Positions 45,177-54,297 are shown, numbered from the stretch's first letter. The stretch: DNA of 64,000 nt from Streptomyces sp. NBC_00358 (GCF_036099295.1 NZ_CP107976.1:6262001-6326000), one strand, 5' to 3'. Notes: generated by a model not told the origin, from the sequence alone. Numbers and translations are program-made.

Positions 45177-46112
45177 ATGTCCGGCTGGAACGCGCAGGAC
45201 GTCCCCGAGCAGAGCGGGCGCACCGCCGTCGTCACCGGGGCCAACAGCGGGCTCGGTTACGTCAGCGCGCGCGAGCTCGCGCGCAAGGGGGCCCGCGTGG
45301 TGCTCGCCTGCCGCAGCGAGCGGCGGGGCGCCGAGGCCGTGGACCGGCTCGTGGCCGAAGTGCCGGGCGCGAACGTCGAGTTCATACGCCTCGACCTCGG
45401 AGAACTGGACTCCGTGCGGGAGTTCGTGAGCGTCTTCGAGCGGACGCACGACCGGCTCGATCTCCTCCTCAACAACGCCGGGGTGATGGCCCTGCCCCTC
45501 GGCCGCACCGCCGACGGCTTCGAGACGCAGTTCGGGGTCAACCACCTGGGCCACTTCGCGCTGACCGGGCTGCTGTTCCCGGTGATCGCCGAGACCCCCG
45601 GCGCGCGGATCGTCACGGTGTCCAGCATGGTGCACGCGCTCTCCGACCTCGACCTCGACGACCTCAACAGCGAGAAGGGGCCCTATCGGAAGTGGATCGC
45701 CTACGCCCGGTCCAAGTCCGCCAACCTCCTCTTCACCCGCGAGCTCGCGCGACGGCTGTCCGGCGCCGGGTCCGATGCCGTCGCCGCCGCCGCGCATCCC
45801 GGCTACGCCTCCACCAACCTGCAGACCGCAGGGCCGCGTCTTGAGGGGCGCAAGGCCGCCGAGCGGCTGATGGAGCTCGGCAACCGCGTCTTCGCGCAGA
45901 GCGCCGAGGCCGGGGCCCTGCCGACGCTCTACGCGGCCACCGCGCCCGGTGTGGAGCCCGACACCTTCGTCGGACCCTCCTTCGCGATGTGGCGCGGCTC
46001 GCCCGCGACGTCCTGGCGGGCCCGCTGGACCCGCGACGACACCAGGGCCCAGCAACTGTGGGCCGCGTCGGAACGGCTGACGGGCGTCACCTACGAGGGA
46101 CTCAAGGGCTGA
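45177..46112 (+). CDS. Short-chain dehydrogenase/reductase (retinol-dehydrogenase-like)
   Basis: The 311-aa SDR has T-G-A-N-S-G-L-G (20-27) for NAD(P), N-N-A-G-V, the Ser in VTVSSM and Y176-A-R-S-K180 as catalytic residues. The length and the N-terminus fit the WW-oxidoreductase/retinol-dehydrogenase-like group widespread in Streptomyces. The substrate is unknown. ATG 45177 follows GGAAGGA. A -10-like TAGGCT lies at 45139-45144. It converges on nirD with an 11-bp gap. Confidence 0.92.
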   Translation: MSGWNAQDVPEQSGRTAVVTGANSGLGYVSARELARKGARVVLACRSERRGAEAVDRLVAEVPGANVEFIRLDLGELDSVREFVSVFERTHDRLDLLLNNAGVMALPLGRTADGFETQFGVNHLGHFALTGLLFPVIAETPGARIVTVSSMVHALSDLDLDDLNSEKGPYRKWIAYARSKSANLLFTRELARRLSGAGSDAVAAAAHPGYASTNLQTAGPRLEGRKAAERLMELGNRVFAQSAEAGALPTLYAATAPGVEPDTFVGPSFAMWRGSPATSWRARWTRDDTRAQQLWAASERLTGVTYEGLKG

Positions 46113-46123
46113 TGGCGACCTGA

Positions 46124-46486
46124 TCAGGCGGTCCGCACCTCGTACGTCGCCACCCGCACGCCGTCGTCGTCCAGGCACCGCCCCGACTCCAGGTCGAAGC
46201 GCTGCTTGAGCAGCGGCGAGGCCACGAACGGGCGGCCCCGGTGGGTGCCGGTCAGCCCGCGCGAGAGCACCGCCGCCCCGCTGAACGGGTCACGGTTGTC
46301 GATGGCGTACGTCCGTCCCGCCCGGTCGGTGAACAGGGCGGCCTGGCGGCCGTCCGGGAGGAGGGCGGCGACACCCCGCCCCGGGGTCAGCAGGGACAGC
46401 TCGCAGACCGTGAACCAGTCGTCCTCCAGCAGGAGCTGGAGCGTGAGGGCGGTCGTCGTCCGGGTCGTCTCGGGTGCCAGGGTCAT
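46124..46486 (-). CDS. nirD: Nitrite reductase (NADH) small subunit
   Basis: This 120-aa Rieske-like subunit of assimilatory NADH nitrite reductase contains WFTVCELSLLTPGRGVAALL, then RTYAIDNRDPFSGAAVLSRG and PFVASPLLKQRFDLE. It lacks the Rieske Cys/His ligands, as NirD proteins do, so it carries no cluster. ATG 46486 overlaps the nirB stop (ATGA). It works with NirB to reduce nitrite to ammonium. Confidence 0.95.
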   Translation of the reverse strand: MTLAPETTRTTTALTLQLLLEDDWFTVCELSLLTPGRGVAALLPDGRQAALFTDRAGRTYAIDNRDPFSGAAVLSRGLTGTHRGRPFVASPLLKQRFDLESGRCLDDDGVRVATYEVRTA

Positions 46487-49146
46487 CGCTGGGCACTTCC
46501 TTCCAGGGCTTGCAGGGGACGGTGTCCGATGGTCAGCAGCGGCAGGTCGGGCTTGATCTGGTCGCGCTCGGGAACGAAGCCGACGACCGGGTCCGGGGTG
46601 TCCGGGGCGTTCACGAAGGACACGAACCGGCCCAGCCTCTCGGGGTCGTTGATGGTCTCGGCCCACTCGTCCCGGTAGTTCGCGACATGCGCGCTCATCA
46701 GCGACTCCAGCTCCTCGCAGATGCCGAGGGAGTCCTCGACCACGACCTCCCGGACGTGGTCCAGGCCGCCCGGAATCCGTTCCAGCCAGGTCGAGGTGCG
46801 CTCCAGACGGTCGGCCGTGCGGATGTAGAACATCAGGAAGCGGTCGATGAGCCGGACCAGTTCGGCGTCGCTCAGATCCTGGGCCAGCAGATCCGCGTGG
46901 CGGGGGGTCGCGCCGCCGTTGCCGCCGACGTACAGGTTCCAGCCGTTGGAGGTGGCGATGACGCCGAAGTCCTTGGACTGGGCCTCGGCGCACTCGCGGG
47001 CGCACCCGGAGACCGCAGACTTCAGCTTGTGCGGCGAGCGCAGACCCCGGTAGCGCAGCTCCAGGTCGATCGCCATCCGGACCGAGTCCTGCACGCCGTA
47101 CCGGCACCAGGTCTGCCCGACGCAGGACTTCACCGTCCGCAGCGACTTGCCGTACGCGTGCCCGGACTCGAAACCGGCATCCACCAACCGTGCCCAGATC
47201 AGCGGCAGTTGCTCCACCCGCGCACCGAACATGTCGATGCGCTGACCGCCCGTGATCTTCGTGTAGAGCCCGAAGTCCCGCGCCACCTCGCCGATCACGA
47301 TGAGCTTCTCGGGAGTGATCTCGCCGCCGGGGATGCGCGGCACGATCGAGTACGAGCCGTTCTTCTGGAGGTTGGCGAGGAAGTGGTCGTTGGTGTCCTG
47401 GAGCGCGGCCTGTTCGCCCGCCAGGACGTAGCCGTCGGCGCCGATCGTCGGGGCGAGGGAGGCGATGACCGAGCCGACGGCGGGTTTGCAGACCTCGCAG
47501 CCGTCACCGCCCCGCGCGTCCTCGCGGCCGTACCGGTCGAGCAGCGTCCGGTACGAGGTGATCCGCAGGGCGAGGACGATCTCGTACAGCTCCTCGCGGG
47601 TCTGCGCGAAGCAGCCGCACAGGCCGTGGTCGACCTCGACACCGCTCGCGGCCAGTTCCTCGTTGACGAGCTGGCCGAGGACCTTGACGCAACTCCCGCA
47701 GCCCGTACCGGCCTTGGTGCACTTCTTGACCTCGGGGACGTTCGTGCAGGAGTGCTCGGTGACCGCGCCGCGGATCGTTCCCTTGGTGACGTTGTGGCAG
47801 GAGCAGATGACGGCGGAGTCAGGGAGCGCCGAGGGGCCGAGGGCCACCGGGGCGCCCGCGCCCGCCGGCAGCACCAACTGCTCGGGGGCGATCGGCGGCA
47901 CCGAGCCGGTGAAGGCGCGCAGGGTGCCGTAGGCGTCGGCGTCGCCGACCAGGATGCCGCCGAGGAGCCGTCCGTCGCGGCCGATGACCAGCTTCTTGTA
48001 GATGCCCGAGCGGGAGTCCGAGTAGACGACGTCGAGGCAGTCGGCGGCGGCCCCGTGCGCGTCGCCGAACGAGGCGACGTCGACGCCGAGGAGCTTCAGC
48101 TTCGTCGACAGGTCGGCGCCGGTGAAGCTCGCCTCGTCGGCGGCGATCGTGGCGGCGGCCGTCGCGGCCATCTCGTAGCCGGGCGCGACGAGACCGTAGA
48201 CGCGGCCGTCGGAGGCGAGCGCGCACTCGCCGATCGCGAAGACGGCCGGGTCGGAGGTGCGGCACTGCTCGTCGACCGTGATGCCGCCGCGCTCGCCGAC
48301 CGTGAGTCCCATGGCGCGGGCGAGCTGGTCGCGCGGCCGGACTCCCGCCGAGAACACCACCAGATCCGTGGGGAGTTCGGAGCCGTCGGACAGCCTCATA
48401 CCGGTCACGGCGCCGTCGTCGCCGGTCACGATCTCCTGGGTGCCCGTGCCGGTGTGCACGCTCAGGCCCATGTCCTCGATGGTGCGCAGCAGCGCGGCAC
48501 CCCCGCCGTCGTCCACCTGCACCGGCATCAGGCGCGGCGCGAACTCCACGATGTGCGTGGCCAGTCCGAGTCCCTTGAGCGCGCCTGCCGCCTCAAGTCC
48601 CAGCAGACCGCCGCCGACCACCGCTCCGGTCGTCGCCCGCGCCTTCGCGTACTCCTCGATGGCGAGCAGGTCCTCGATCGTGCGGTACACGAAACAGCCC
48701 TCGGCGTCCTTGCCGGGGACCGGCGGCACGAAGGGGTAGGAGCCGGTGGCGAGCACGAGAGTGTCGTAGCGGACCGTCAGGCCGGACCTGGCCGTCACCG
48801 TGCGCGCGGCCCGGTCGATCGACTCGGCGGGGTCGCCGAGGTGCAGCTCGATGCCGTGCTCCTTGATGAACTCCGCGTCCGTGAGCGAGAGTTCGTCGGG
48901 CGTGCGGCCCGAGAAGTACGAGGTGAGCCGGACCCGGTCGTAGGCGGGGCGGGGCTCCTCGCAGAGCACGACCACGCGGTGCGTGGCGGTCGTTCCGCGT
49001 TCGGCGAGCGCCTCCAGGAAATGCTGGCCGACCATGCCGTGGCCGACGAGCACGATCGTGTGCGCGTTCCCGGCCGAGGCGTCCGGGACCGTCGCCGTCC
49101 CGGTCGTCGCAGTCGTCGCCGCCGTCATCGTCGTATGCGAGGTCAT
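46483..49146 (-). CDS. nirB: Nitrite reductase (NADH) large subunit
   Basis: The 887-aa cytoplasmic enzyme reduces nitrite to ammonium with NADH. The order is an FAD/NAD domain (about 25-320; IVLVGHGMVGQHFLEAL), a BFD-like [2Fe-2S] domain (CSCHNVTKGTIR ... CKKCTKAGTGCGSCVK), a second BFD-like segment (CGCFAQTREEL), a ferredoxin-like half domain and the sirohaem/[4Fe-4S] domain with C-V-G-Q-T-W-C and C-A-R-E-C. ATG 49146 is used; GTG 49152 is equally open, and no clear ribosome site is seen. A GlnR-like box lies immediately upstream, so expression should follow nitrogen status. Confidence 0.96.
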   Translation of the reverse strand: MTSHTTMTAATTATTGTATVPDASAGNAHTIVLVGHGMVGQHFLEALAERGTTATHRVVVLCEEPRPAYDRVRLTSYFSGRTPDELSLTDAEFIKEHGIELHLGDPAESIDRAARTVTARSGLTVRYDTLVLATGSYPFVPPVPGKDAEGCFVYRTIEDLLAIEEYAKARATTGAVVGGGLLGLEAAGALKGLGLATHIVEFAPRLMPVQVDDGGGAALLRTIEDMGLSVHTGTGTQEIVTGDDGAVTGMRLSDGSELPTDLVVFSAGVRPRDQLARAMGLTVGERGGITVDEQCRTSDPAVFAIGECALASDGRVYGLVAPGYEMAATAAATIAADEASFTGADLSTKLKLLGVDVASFGDAHGAAADCLDVVYSDSRSGIYKKLVIGRDGRLLGGILVGDADAYGTLRAFTGSVPPIAPEQLVLPAGAGAPVALGPSALPDSAVICSCHNVTKGTIRGAVTEHSCTNVPEVKKCTKAGTGCGSCVKVLGQLVNEELAASGVEVDHGLCGCFAQTREELYEIVLALRITSYRTLLDRYGREDARGGDGCEVCKPAVGSVIASLAPTIGADGYVLAGEQAALQDTNDHFLANLQKNGSYSIVPRIPGGEITPEKLIVIGEVARDFGLYTKITGGQRIDMFGARVEQLPLIWARLVDAGFESGHAYGKSLRTVKSCVGQTWCRYGVQDSVRMAIDLELRYRGLRSPHKLKSAVSGCARECAEAQSKDFGVIATSNGWNLYVGGNGGATPRHADLLAQDLSDAELVRLIDRFLMFYIRTADRLERTSTWLERIPGGLDHVREVVVEDSLGICEELESLMSAHVANYRDEWAETINDPERLGRFVSFVNAPDTPDPVVGFVPERDQIKPDLPLLTIGHRPLQALEGSAQR

Positions 49147-49168
49147 GACCACACCGTGCGGTGCCGGT

Positions 49169-49195
49169 GTTACCCGGTGGCATCACACCTGTTTC
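49169..49195 (-). promoter_or_regulatory. GlnR-box-like operator before nirB
   Basis: On the minus strand GAAAC (49195-49191), GATGC (49184-49180) and GTAAC (49173-49169) are spaced by exactly 6 nt each, the n6-spaced GaAAC/GTnAC pattern of Streptomyces GlnR sites. nirB is a known GlnR target in S. coelicolor. The site ends 23 bp before the nirB start. Confidence 0.65.
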
Positions 49196-49340
49196 CCGGG
49201 AGGAACGCTGCCCTCAGCGGGGACGGGGCCCCGGTGTGAGGGCTCCCGGCGGTACGGGACGGGGCCGGGGGTGGGGTCAGCCGTACCCCCGGTTCACGTG
49301 CGGGCACGATCGATCGAGGCGTCCTCGCGCGGAATCCTCT

Positions 49341-49440
49341 GAAGGGCCGGACCTTGCTCACGAGGGTCGGCCGGATCTTCTGAGGGAAGGCCGGATCTCC
49401 CGCGGGAAAGGCCGGACCTCATCCGTGAAGGGCCGGACCC
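49341..49440. repeat. Five imperfect direct repeats with core GGCCGGAYCY
   Basis: The core occurs at 49345, 49369, 49389, 49410 and 49431, spacings 24, 20, 21 and 21 bp, each preceded by a purine-rich GGGAA-like stretch. The array fills the gap between nirB and the next gene, ending 32 bp before its start. It lies on one DNA face (two helical turns), so it could be a multi-site binding region. Confidence 0.7.
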
Positions 49441-49472
49441 CACTCGCCCAGGACCAGCCGGAGGAACCCGCC

Positions 49473-50051
49473 ATGGCCACCAGCCGCGCACACCGCACCC
49501 CGACCGCCCATGACGTCCGGCACGGGCCGCCGCCGGACGACGGCCTCCGGGACCGGCCGGCCCCCTCCCGTGACGAAACCTCCGTACGCGTCCGGCGGTT
49601 CGTCCGGGAGCCGTTCACGGCCGACACCTGGCGGCGGGTCGCGTACGCACTGGCGGCCCTGCCGCTGGGGGTGGCCTGCGCCCCGCTGTCGCTGCTGGGA
49701 GCCCCGACCGGACGGTGGCAGCGGGCACTCGCCCGGCGCCTCCTCGGCCTCCCCGCGGGCGCCGAGCCGCCGGGTCCCCGGAGGGGGCTCGCCCGCGCGC
49801 TCCTCGCGGCGCCCCTCAACCTCCTCGTCCTCGCCGTCACCGGCTACGGCTGGTCCGTCGTGCCGATGAACCTCGGCCGGCCGCTGCGCGCGGGCTCCGA
49901 CTACGCCGACTCCTGGGGCGGACCCACCTTCGCCGGCGCCTGGGCCTTCCACGCCCTCCTCGGCGGCGTCGGCTTCCTGCTCGTCATGCCGTGGCTCGGC
50001 CGGGCCATGGCCGCCGTCCAACTCCGCCTCGCGGCGGCGCTCCTCTCCTAG
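49473..50051 (+). CDS. Membrane protein of the sensor-domain type, unknown function
   Basis: The 192-aa protein has an Arg/Pro-rich cytoplasmic N-terminus (about 1-55). TMs lie at about 58-82 (VAYALAALPLGVACAPLSLLG), 110-128 (LLAAPLNLLVLAVTGYGWSVV) and 150-170. The pattern resembles the N-terminal putative-sensor domain of the kinase immediately downstream, so it may be a split or accessory sensor. ATG 49473 follows GGAGGAAC. Its stop TAG (50049-50051) forms the first bases of the TAGGTT box of the kinase gene. Confidence 0.7.
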   Translation: MATSRAHRTPTAHDVRHGPPPDDGLRDRPAPSRDETSVRVRRFVREPFTADTWRRVAYALAALPLGVACAPLSLLGAPTGRWQRALARRLLGLPAGAEPPGPRRGLARALLAAPLNLLVLAVTGYGWSVVPMNLGRPLRAGSDYADSWGGPTFAGAWAFHALLGGVGFLLVMPWLGRAMAAVQLRLAAALLS

Positions 50052-50061
50052 GTTGGGATTC

Positions 50062-51339
50062 ATGAACCGCCTCCGCGCCACGCTGGGCTTCCCCTTCGGT
50101 CGGCGGGCCCTCGCGGCCCTCCTCTACGCGCTGATCGCCTTCCCGCTCGCCCTCGTCGGCTTCGTCCTCACGCTCGTGGGTCTGCTGGTCGGCGGCGCGC
50201 TGTCCGTGACCACGCTCGGGCTGTGGCTGATCGCCGGCACCGTACGCGGGGCACTCGCCCTTGGCGGGCTCCAACGCGCCCTGGCGCGCGGCCTGCTGGG
50301 GATGGACATCGAGGAACCGGAACGCCGCCCGGGTGCCGGGCCGCTGGGCCGGCGGCGGGCGCTGCTCGCCGACCGGAGCGGCTGGCGCGCCGTCGCCTGC
50401 GCGCTGGCGACGCCCTTCACCGCCGTCTTCGGTTACGTCGCCGTCGTCGTCGGCTACGTCTGGGGTGTCCTGCTCACCCTCCACCCCGTCCTCGAACACT
50501 GGAACTACGACACCCGGCGGGCCGGCGACGGCACGGAGCGCCGGGTGTCGCTGGAGTTCTTCGGCTTCCAGGTCGACTCCTGGCCGCGCTGGCTGATCCC
50601 GGTGGCCCTCGGGCTGCTGCTGCTCGCGACCGCCGCCTGGCTGCTGCGCCAGGCGCTCGCCCCGCACCGATCCTGGATCGCCACCCTGCTCGGCCCGGAC
50701 CCCGCCGACCGCCGCATCCGCACCCTGGAGGAGACCCGCGCCCAGGCCGTGGACGACGCGGCGGCGACCCTGCGGCGCATCGAACGCGACCTCCACGACG
50801 GCACCCAGGCCCGGCTCGTCGGTCTCGCGATGCACCTCACGATGATCAGGGAGCTGATCGGCGCCGGAGCCCCCGAGGACCGGCTGCTCGCCGTCGTCGA
50901 CACCGCACAGGGCAATGCCCGGCAGGCCATCGCCGACCTGCGCAATCTCGTCAAGGGCATCCATCCGCCCGTACTGGACCAGGGCCTGGACACGGCGCTG
51001 GCCACCCTCGCCGCCGACAGCCCGCTGTCCGTCGAGGTGAGCGCCGGCATCGGGGAGCGGCCGATCCCGGCGGTCGAGTCGATCGCCTACTTCTGCGCCG
51101 CCGAACTCCTCGCCAACGCCACCAAGCACAGCGGGGCCACCCGGGCCACCGTCACGGTGACCGCCCGGGACGGGCTGCTGCGGCTGACCGTCCGCGACGA
51201 CGGCCGCGGCGGAGCGGTGATCGGCGCGGGCTCGGGGCTGACCGGACTGCTGGCCCGCGCGCGGACCGTCGACGGCACGCTGGCCTGCGACAGCCCGCCC
51301 GGAGGGCCTACCGTGGTCACCGTCGAACTGCCCTGCTGA
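50062..51339 (+). CDS. NarL-type sensor histidine kinase with membrane sensor domain
   Basis: The 425-aa kinase has an N-terminal sensor domain of four TMs (about 15-215; LLYALIAFPLALVGFVLTLVG and related helices). The HisKA_3 region is RRIERDLHDGTQARLVGLAMHL (phospho-His H245), and HATPase_c shows AAELLANATKHSGA and D-D-G-R-G-G. The ATG lies 7 nt after TAGGTT with no ribosome site, suggesting its own leaderless promoter within the end of the preceding gene. The response regulator follows after 20 bp. It is probably cell-envelope responsive, by analogy. Confidence 0.93.
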   Translation: MNRLRATLGFPFGRRALAALLYALIAFPLALVGFVLTLVGLLVGGALSVTTLGLWLIAGTVRGALALGGLQRALARGLLGMDIEEPERRPGAGPLGRRRALLADRSGWRAVACALATPFTAVFGYVAVVVGYVWGVLLTLHPVLEHWNYDTRRAGDGTERRVSLEFFGFQVDSWPRWLIPVALGLLLLATAAWLLRQALAPHRSWIATLLGPDPADRRIRTLEETRAQAVDDAAATLRRIERDLHDGTQARLVGLAMHLTMIRELIGAGAPEDRLLAVVDTAQGNARQAIADLRNLVKGIHPPVLDQGLDTALATLAADSPLSVEVSAGIGERPIPAVESIAYFCAAELLANATKHSGATRATVTVTARDGLLRLTVRDDGRGGAVIGAGSGLTGLLARARTVDGTLACDSPPGGPTVVTVELPC

Positions 51340-51359
51340 CCCTGGTGAACGGGAGCCCC

Positions 51360-52007
51360 ATGCGCGTCGTCATCGCCGAGGACTCGGCCCTGCTGCGTGA
51401 CGGTCTTGCCCAACTGCTCCAACTGCGCGGCGTGGAGGTCGTCGCGGCGGTGGGCGACGCGGACGCCCTGCTCGCCGGTGTCGCCGAACACGAGCCGGAC
51501 GTCGCCGTCGTCGACATCCGGCTGCCGCCGACCCAGACCGACGAGGGCATCCGCGCGGCCGTGCGGCTGCGCCGGGACCACCCCGGCACCGGGGTACTGG
51601 TCTTCTCGCAGTATGTGGAGACGACGTACGCCACCCAACTGCTCGGCAATCCTGCGGGGTTCGGCTACCTCCTCAAAGAACGCGTCGTCGACATCGGCGA
51701 GTTCGTGGACGCCATGGAGCGCGTCGCCTCCGGCGGTACGGCCCTCGACCCCGAGGTCGTCTCGCAGCTCTTCGGCGCGAGCCGCCGGGTCCGCGCCCTC
51801 GACGCCCTCACGCCCCGCGAGCGCGAGGTGCTCGCCCTGATGGCCGAGGGCCGCACCAACCACGCGATCGCCGCCGCCCTCACCGTCTCCGAACGCGCCG
51901 TCGAGAAGCACATCGCCAACATCTTCCTGAAGCTCGACCTGCCGCCGTCGGACACCGGCCACCGGCGCGTCCTCGCGGTCCTGCGCTACCTGGACTCGGT
52001 GAACTGA
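51360..52007 (+). CDS. NarL/LuxR-family response regulator
   Basis: The 215-aa regulator has a receiver with E7-D8 acidic pair, phosphoacceptor D52 in VVDIRLPP and Lys in YLLKE. The LuxR HTH is LTPREREVLALMAEGRTNHAIAAAL. The P-P-T-Q-T-D-E-G segment after the phosphoacceptor is typical of the branch that partners kinases with the putative-sensor domain. ATG 51360 follows GGGAG. It is the partner of the kinase at 50062-51339. Confidence 0.94.
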   Translation: MRVVIAEDSALLRDGLAQLLQLRGVEVVAAVGDADALLAGVAEHEPDVAVVDIRLPPTQTDEGIRAAVRLRRDHPGTGVLVFSQYVETTYATQLLGNPAGFGYLLKERVVDIGEFVDAMERVASGGTALDPEVVSQLFGASRRVRALDALTPREREVLALMAEGRTNHAIAAALTVSERAVEKHIANIFLKLDLPPSDTGHRRVLAVLRYLDSVN

Positions 52008-52119
52008 GCCGAAGGGACCCGGGCCGTCCCCAGGACCCCGTCGAGGCGAACCTCAGGAGTCGCTCAAGCTTCCCGGCCCCGTGCACAGGGCATCCATCCC
52101 GTCCCTTAGGGTCGCGATC

Positions 52120-52902
52120 ATGCCCGACATATCGCTGACCGTGATCCTTGTGCTCTGCGCCGCCGCCCTGGCGGCCGGCTGGATCGACGCCGTGGTCGGC
52201 GGCGGAGGGCTGCTCCTGCTGCCCGCCATGCTGCTCGGGCTGCCCGCCGGCACCGCGGCGGCGTACGCGCTCGGCACGAACAAGGCGGTGGCGATCGTCG
52301 GCACCACGGGGGCCGCCGTGACGTACGCGCGCAAGACGACCGTCGACGTACGCCTCGCCGTACGGATCGGATGCGCGGCCCTCCTCGGCTCGACGGCGGG
52401 GGCGTTCGTCGCGGCCGGGCTGAGCACCGAGGTGCTCAAACCGGTCGTCATGGTCGTCCTGCTCGGCGTCGGCACCTTCGTGATCCTTCGGCCCGCCTTC
52501 GGTACGGCCCCGCCGACCACCCCGGTCTCACCGCGCCGCGTGCTCGCCGCGATCGGGCTCGCGGGCCTCGGCATCGGCTTCTACGACGGACTCATCGGCC
52601 CCGGGACGGGCACCTTCCTGGTGCTCGCCCTCACCGCGCTGCTCCACCTCGACCTGGTGACCGCGTCCGCCACCGCCAAGATCGTCAACTGCTGCACCAA
52701 CGCGGGCGCCCTCGCGACCTTCGCCTGGAAGGGCACGGTGTTCTGGGAGCTCGCGGCCCTGATGGCCGTGTTCAATCTGGCCGGCGGCATGGTGGGGGCG
52801 CGGACCGCGCTCAAGCAGGGCAGCGGTTTCGTCCGGGTGGTGCTGCTGACGGTGGTGTTCGCGCTGGTGGCGAACCTGGCGTACCAGCAGTGGCTCGCCT
52901 GA
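52120..52902 (+). CDS. TSUP-family (TauE/SafE) membrane transporter
   Basis: The 260-aa permease has about eight TMs. The two-repeat TauE/SafE layout shows WIDAVVGGGGLLLLPAMLLG near the N-terminus and its counterpart GFYDGLIGPGTGTFLVLALT in the second half. Family members export sulfonates, sulfite or other organic anions. The ATG lies 7 nt after TAGGGT with no ribosome site, so it is probably leaderless. Substrate unknown. Confidence 0.9.
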   Translation: MPDISLTVILVLCAAALAAGWIDAVVGGGGLLLLPAMLLGLPAGTAAAYALGTNKAVAIVGTTGAAVTYARKTTVDVRLAVRIGCAALLGSTAGAFVAAGLSTEVLKPVVMVVLLGVGTFVILRPAFGTAPPTTPVSPRRVLAAIGLAGLGIGFYDGLIGPGTGTFLVLALTALLHLDLVTASATAKIVNCCTNAGALATFAWKGTVFWELAALMAVFNLAGGMVGARTALKQGSGFVRVVLLTVVFALVANLAYQQWLA

Positions 52903-52992
52903 TCTCCGGCCGCCGCCCTTCGCTCCCTCGGACCCCCGCCGCCACGGCCGGACCCCGCCCCCGGCCGGACTCCCGGCGCCCCGGCCGAACTC

Positions 52993-53613
52993 TCAGCGGC
53001 TGCCGGTGAGATGGGCGAAGACGACCACGTTTCCCTGGTAGCCCGACGTCTCCGAGTAGCCGCCGCCGCAGGTGATGACCCGCAGCTCGGGCCGGCGCGC
53101 GGCGCCGTAGACCTTGGCGTCCGGGAAGGCGCGGGAGTCGTACACCTCGACCGCGTCGACGGTGAACAGGGCCGTCCGGCCGTCGAGCCGGTCCACCTCG
53201 ACCGTGCTGCCCTTGCGCAGGGAGCCCAGGTCGTAGAAGACGGCGGGGCCCTCCGCGTTGTCGACGTGCCCGGCCACGATGGCGGTGCCGCGTTCGCCGG
53301 GGCTGGTCCCGGCCTCGTACCAGCCGGCCAGGTTCTTCTTCCCGGCGGGCGGCACGTTCAGGCTGCCCTGCGGGGTGAGGCCGAGGCCCATCAGCGGGGC
53401 GTTCACGCCGATGGCGGGGATGCGGATGCGGTCCGGCGGGGAGTGCGGCATCGCGGGGGCGCCGGACCGTGCCCGGTCCCCGGCGGCCGCCGCCTGCGCC
53501 GCGGACGGCTGGGGCGGCGGGTGCTCCTCGGCGCCGCTGCGCAGCAGCCAGGCACCGGAGCAGAGGGCTACGACGGTGACCGACGCTATGGCGGCATTGC
53601 TGACCCGGCGCAC
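52993..53613 (-). CDS. Class F-like sortase
   Basis: The 206-aa transpeptidase-like protein has an N-terminal TM (about 7-25), a Pro/Ala linker and a sortase barrel with catalytic H116 (V-A-G-H-V-D) and C182 (V-I-T-C-G-G). The Arg that normally completes the His-Cys-Arg site is not obvious: after C182 the segment GGGYSETSGYQGNVVVFAHL has no Arg before the C-terminal R206. GTG 53613 follows GAGGAGG. The secreted, C-terminally anchored protein encoded upstream (53779-54297) is its likely partner or substrate, although it lacks LPXTG. Confidence 0.87.
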   Translation of the reverse strand: MRRVSNAAIASVTVVALCSGAWLLRSGAEEHPPPQPSAAQAAAAGDRARSGAPAMPHSPPDRIRIPAIGVNAPLMGLGLTPQGSLNVPPAGKKNLAGWYEAGTSPGERGTAIVAGHVDNAEGPAVFYDLGSLRKGSTVEVDRLDGRTALFTVDAVEVYDSRAFPDAKVYGAARRPELRVITCGGGYSETSGYQGNVVVFAHLTGSR

Positions 53614-53778
53614 GCGAGCCTCCTCACGGGTTCCTTTCCGGTGCCGGGACCGGCCGGGGCCCGGCGGCTGGGGGTGTGCTGACGGTGCCGGTCCCTTCCC
53701 TCTCCGGGCCGCGAGGGGCGTCGGGCCACGGAGAGGGAGGGACGGCGGTACCGGCGGACGGACAGCGGAGGATGTCCG

Positions 53779-54297
53779 TCAGATCCCGTCGCCTCTCGCC
53801 CGGCGATGCAGGAGCCAGGTACCGCCCGCGGCGGCGACGGCCAGCGCCGCCACTCCCGCCGCGGTCTGTACGGGGTCGGGGCCCAGCGCGCCGCCGACAC
53901 CCGTGTTCACATGCCCGCGCGGCTCGATCTCCTCGCGGGTGGAGGCCAGGGTCACCATCAGGTCGCCGGTGACCCGCCGGCCGTGGGAGCACGTCGCGAC
54001 GATCTCGTACGTCCCCGGCTGCGCGCTCGGCGGCACCCGGAACTGACCGATCGCGTCCTGCTCGTGCGCGCTGGCGGCGAGCGTGAAGGTACCGCCGCCC
54101 ACCGCGTCGGCGTCCCCGTTCGCGGTGCCGTCCGAGCCGCACGCGGCCGTGTTGACGGTGACGTCGGCGCCGGGGACGGCGCTGGAGGGGAACACCTCCA
54201 GGCTCCCGGTGTCCCCGCCGTACACGGGCGCGGCGCCCAGACCCGCGGCGGCGACGGCGAGCGCGGTACCGGTCAGAAGACGTGCGGTACGTCGCAT
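53779..54297 (-). CDS. Secreted, C-terminally membrane-anchored protein next to sortase
   Basis: The 172-aa product has a signal peptide (1-27), an extracellular beta-rich domain (about 30-125; SLEVFPSSAVPGADVTVNTA ... GTYEIVATC) with two Cys, and a C-terminal TM (about 143-163, AAGVAALAVAAAGGTWLLH) followed by Arg residues. This is the cell-wall sorting layout without a recognisable LPXTG. Such proteins recur in Streptomyces directly upstream of class F sortases. ATG 54297 follows GGAGGAG. The function is unknown. Confidence 0.75.
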   Translation of the reverse strand: MRRTARLLTGTALAVAAAGLGAAPVYGGDTGSLEVFPSSAVPGADVTVNTAACGSDGTANGDADAVGGGTFTLAASAHEQDAIGQFRVPPSAQPGTYEIVATCSHGRRVTGDLMVTLASTREEIEPRGHVNTGVGGALGPDPVQTAAGVAALAVAAAGGTWLLHRRARGDGI

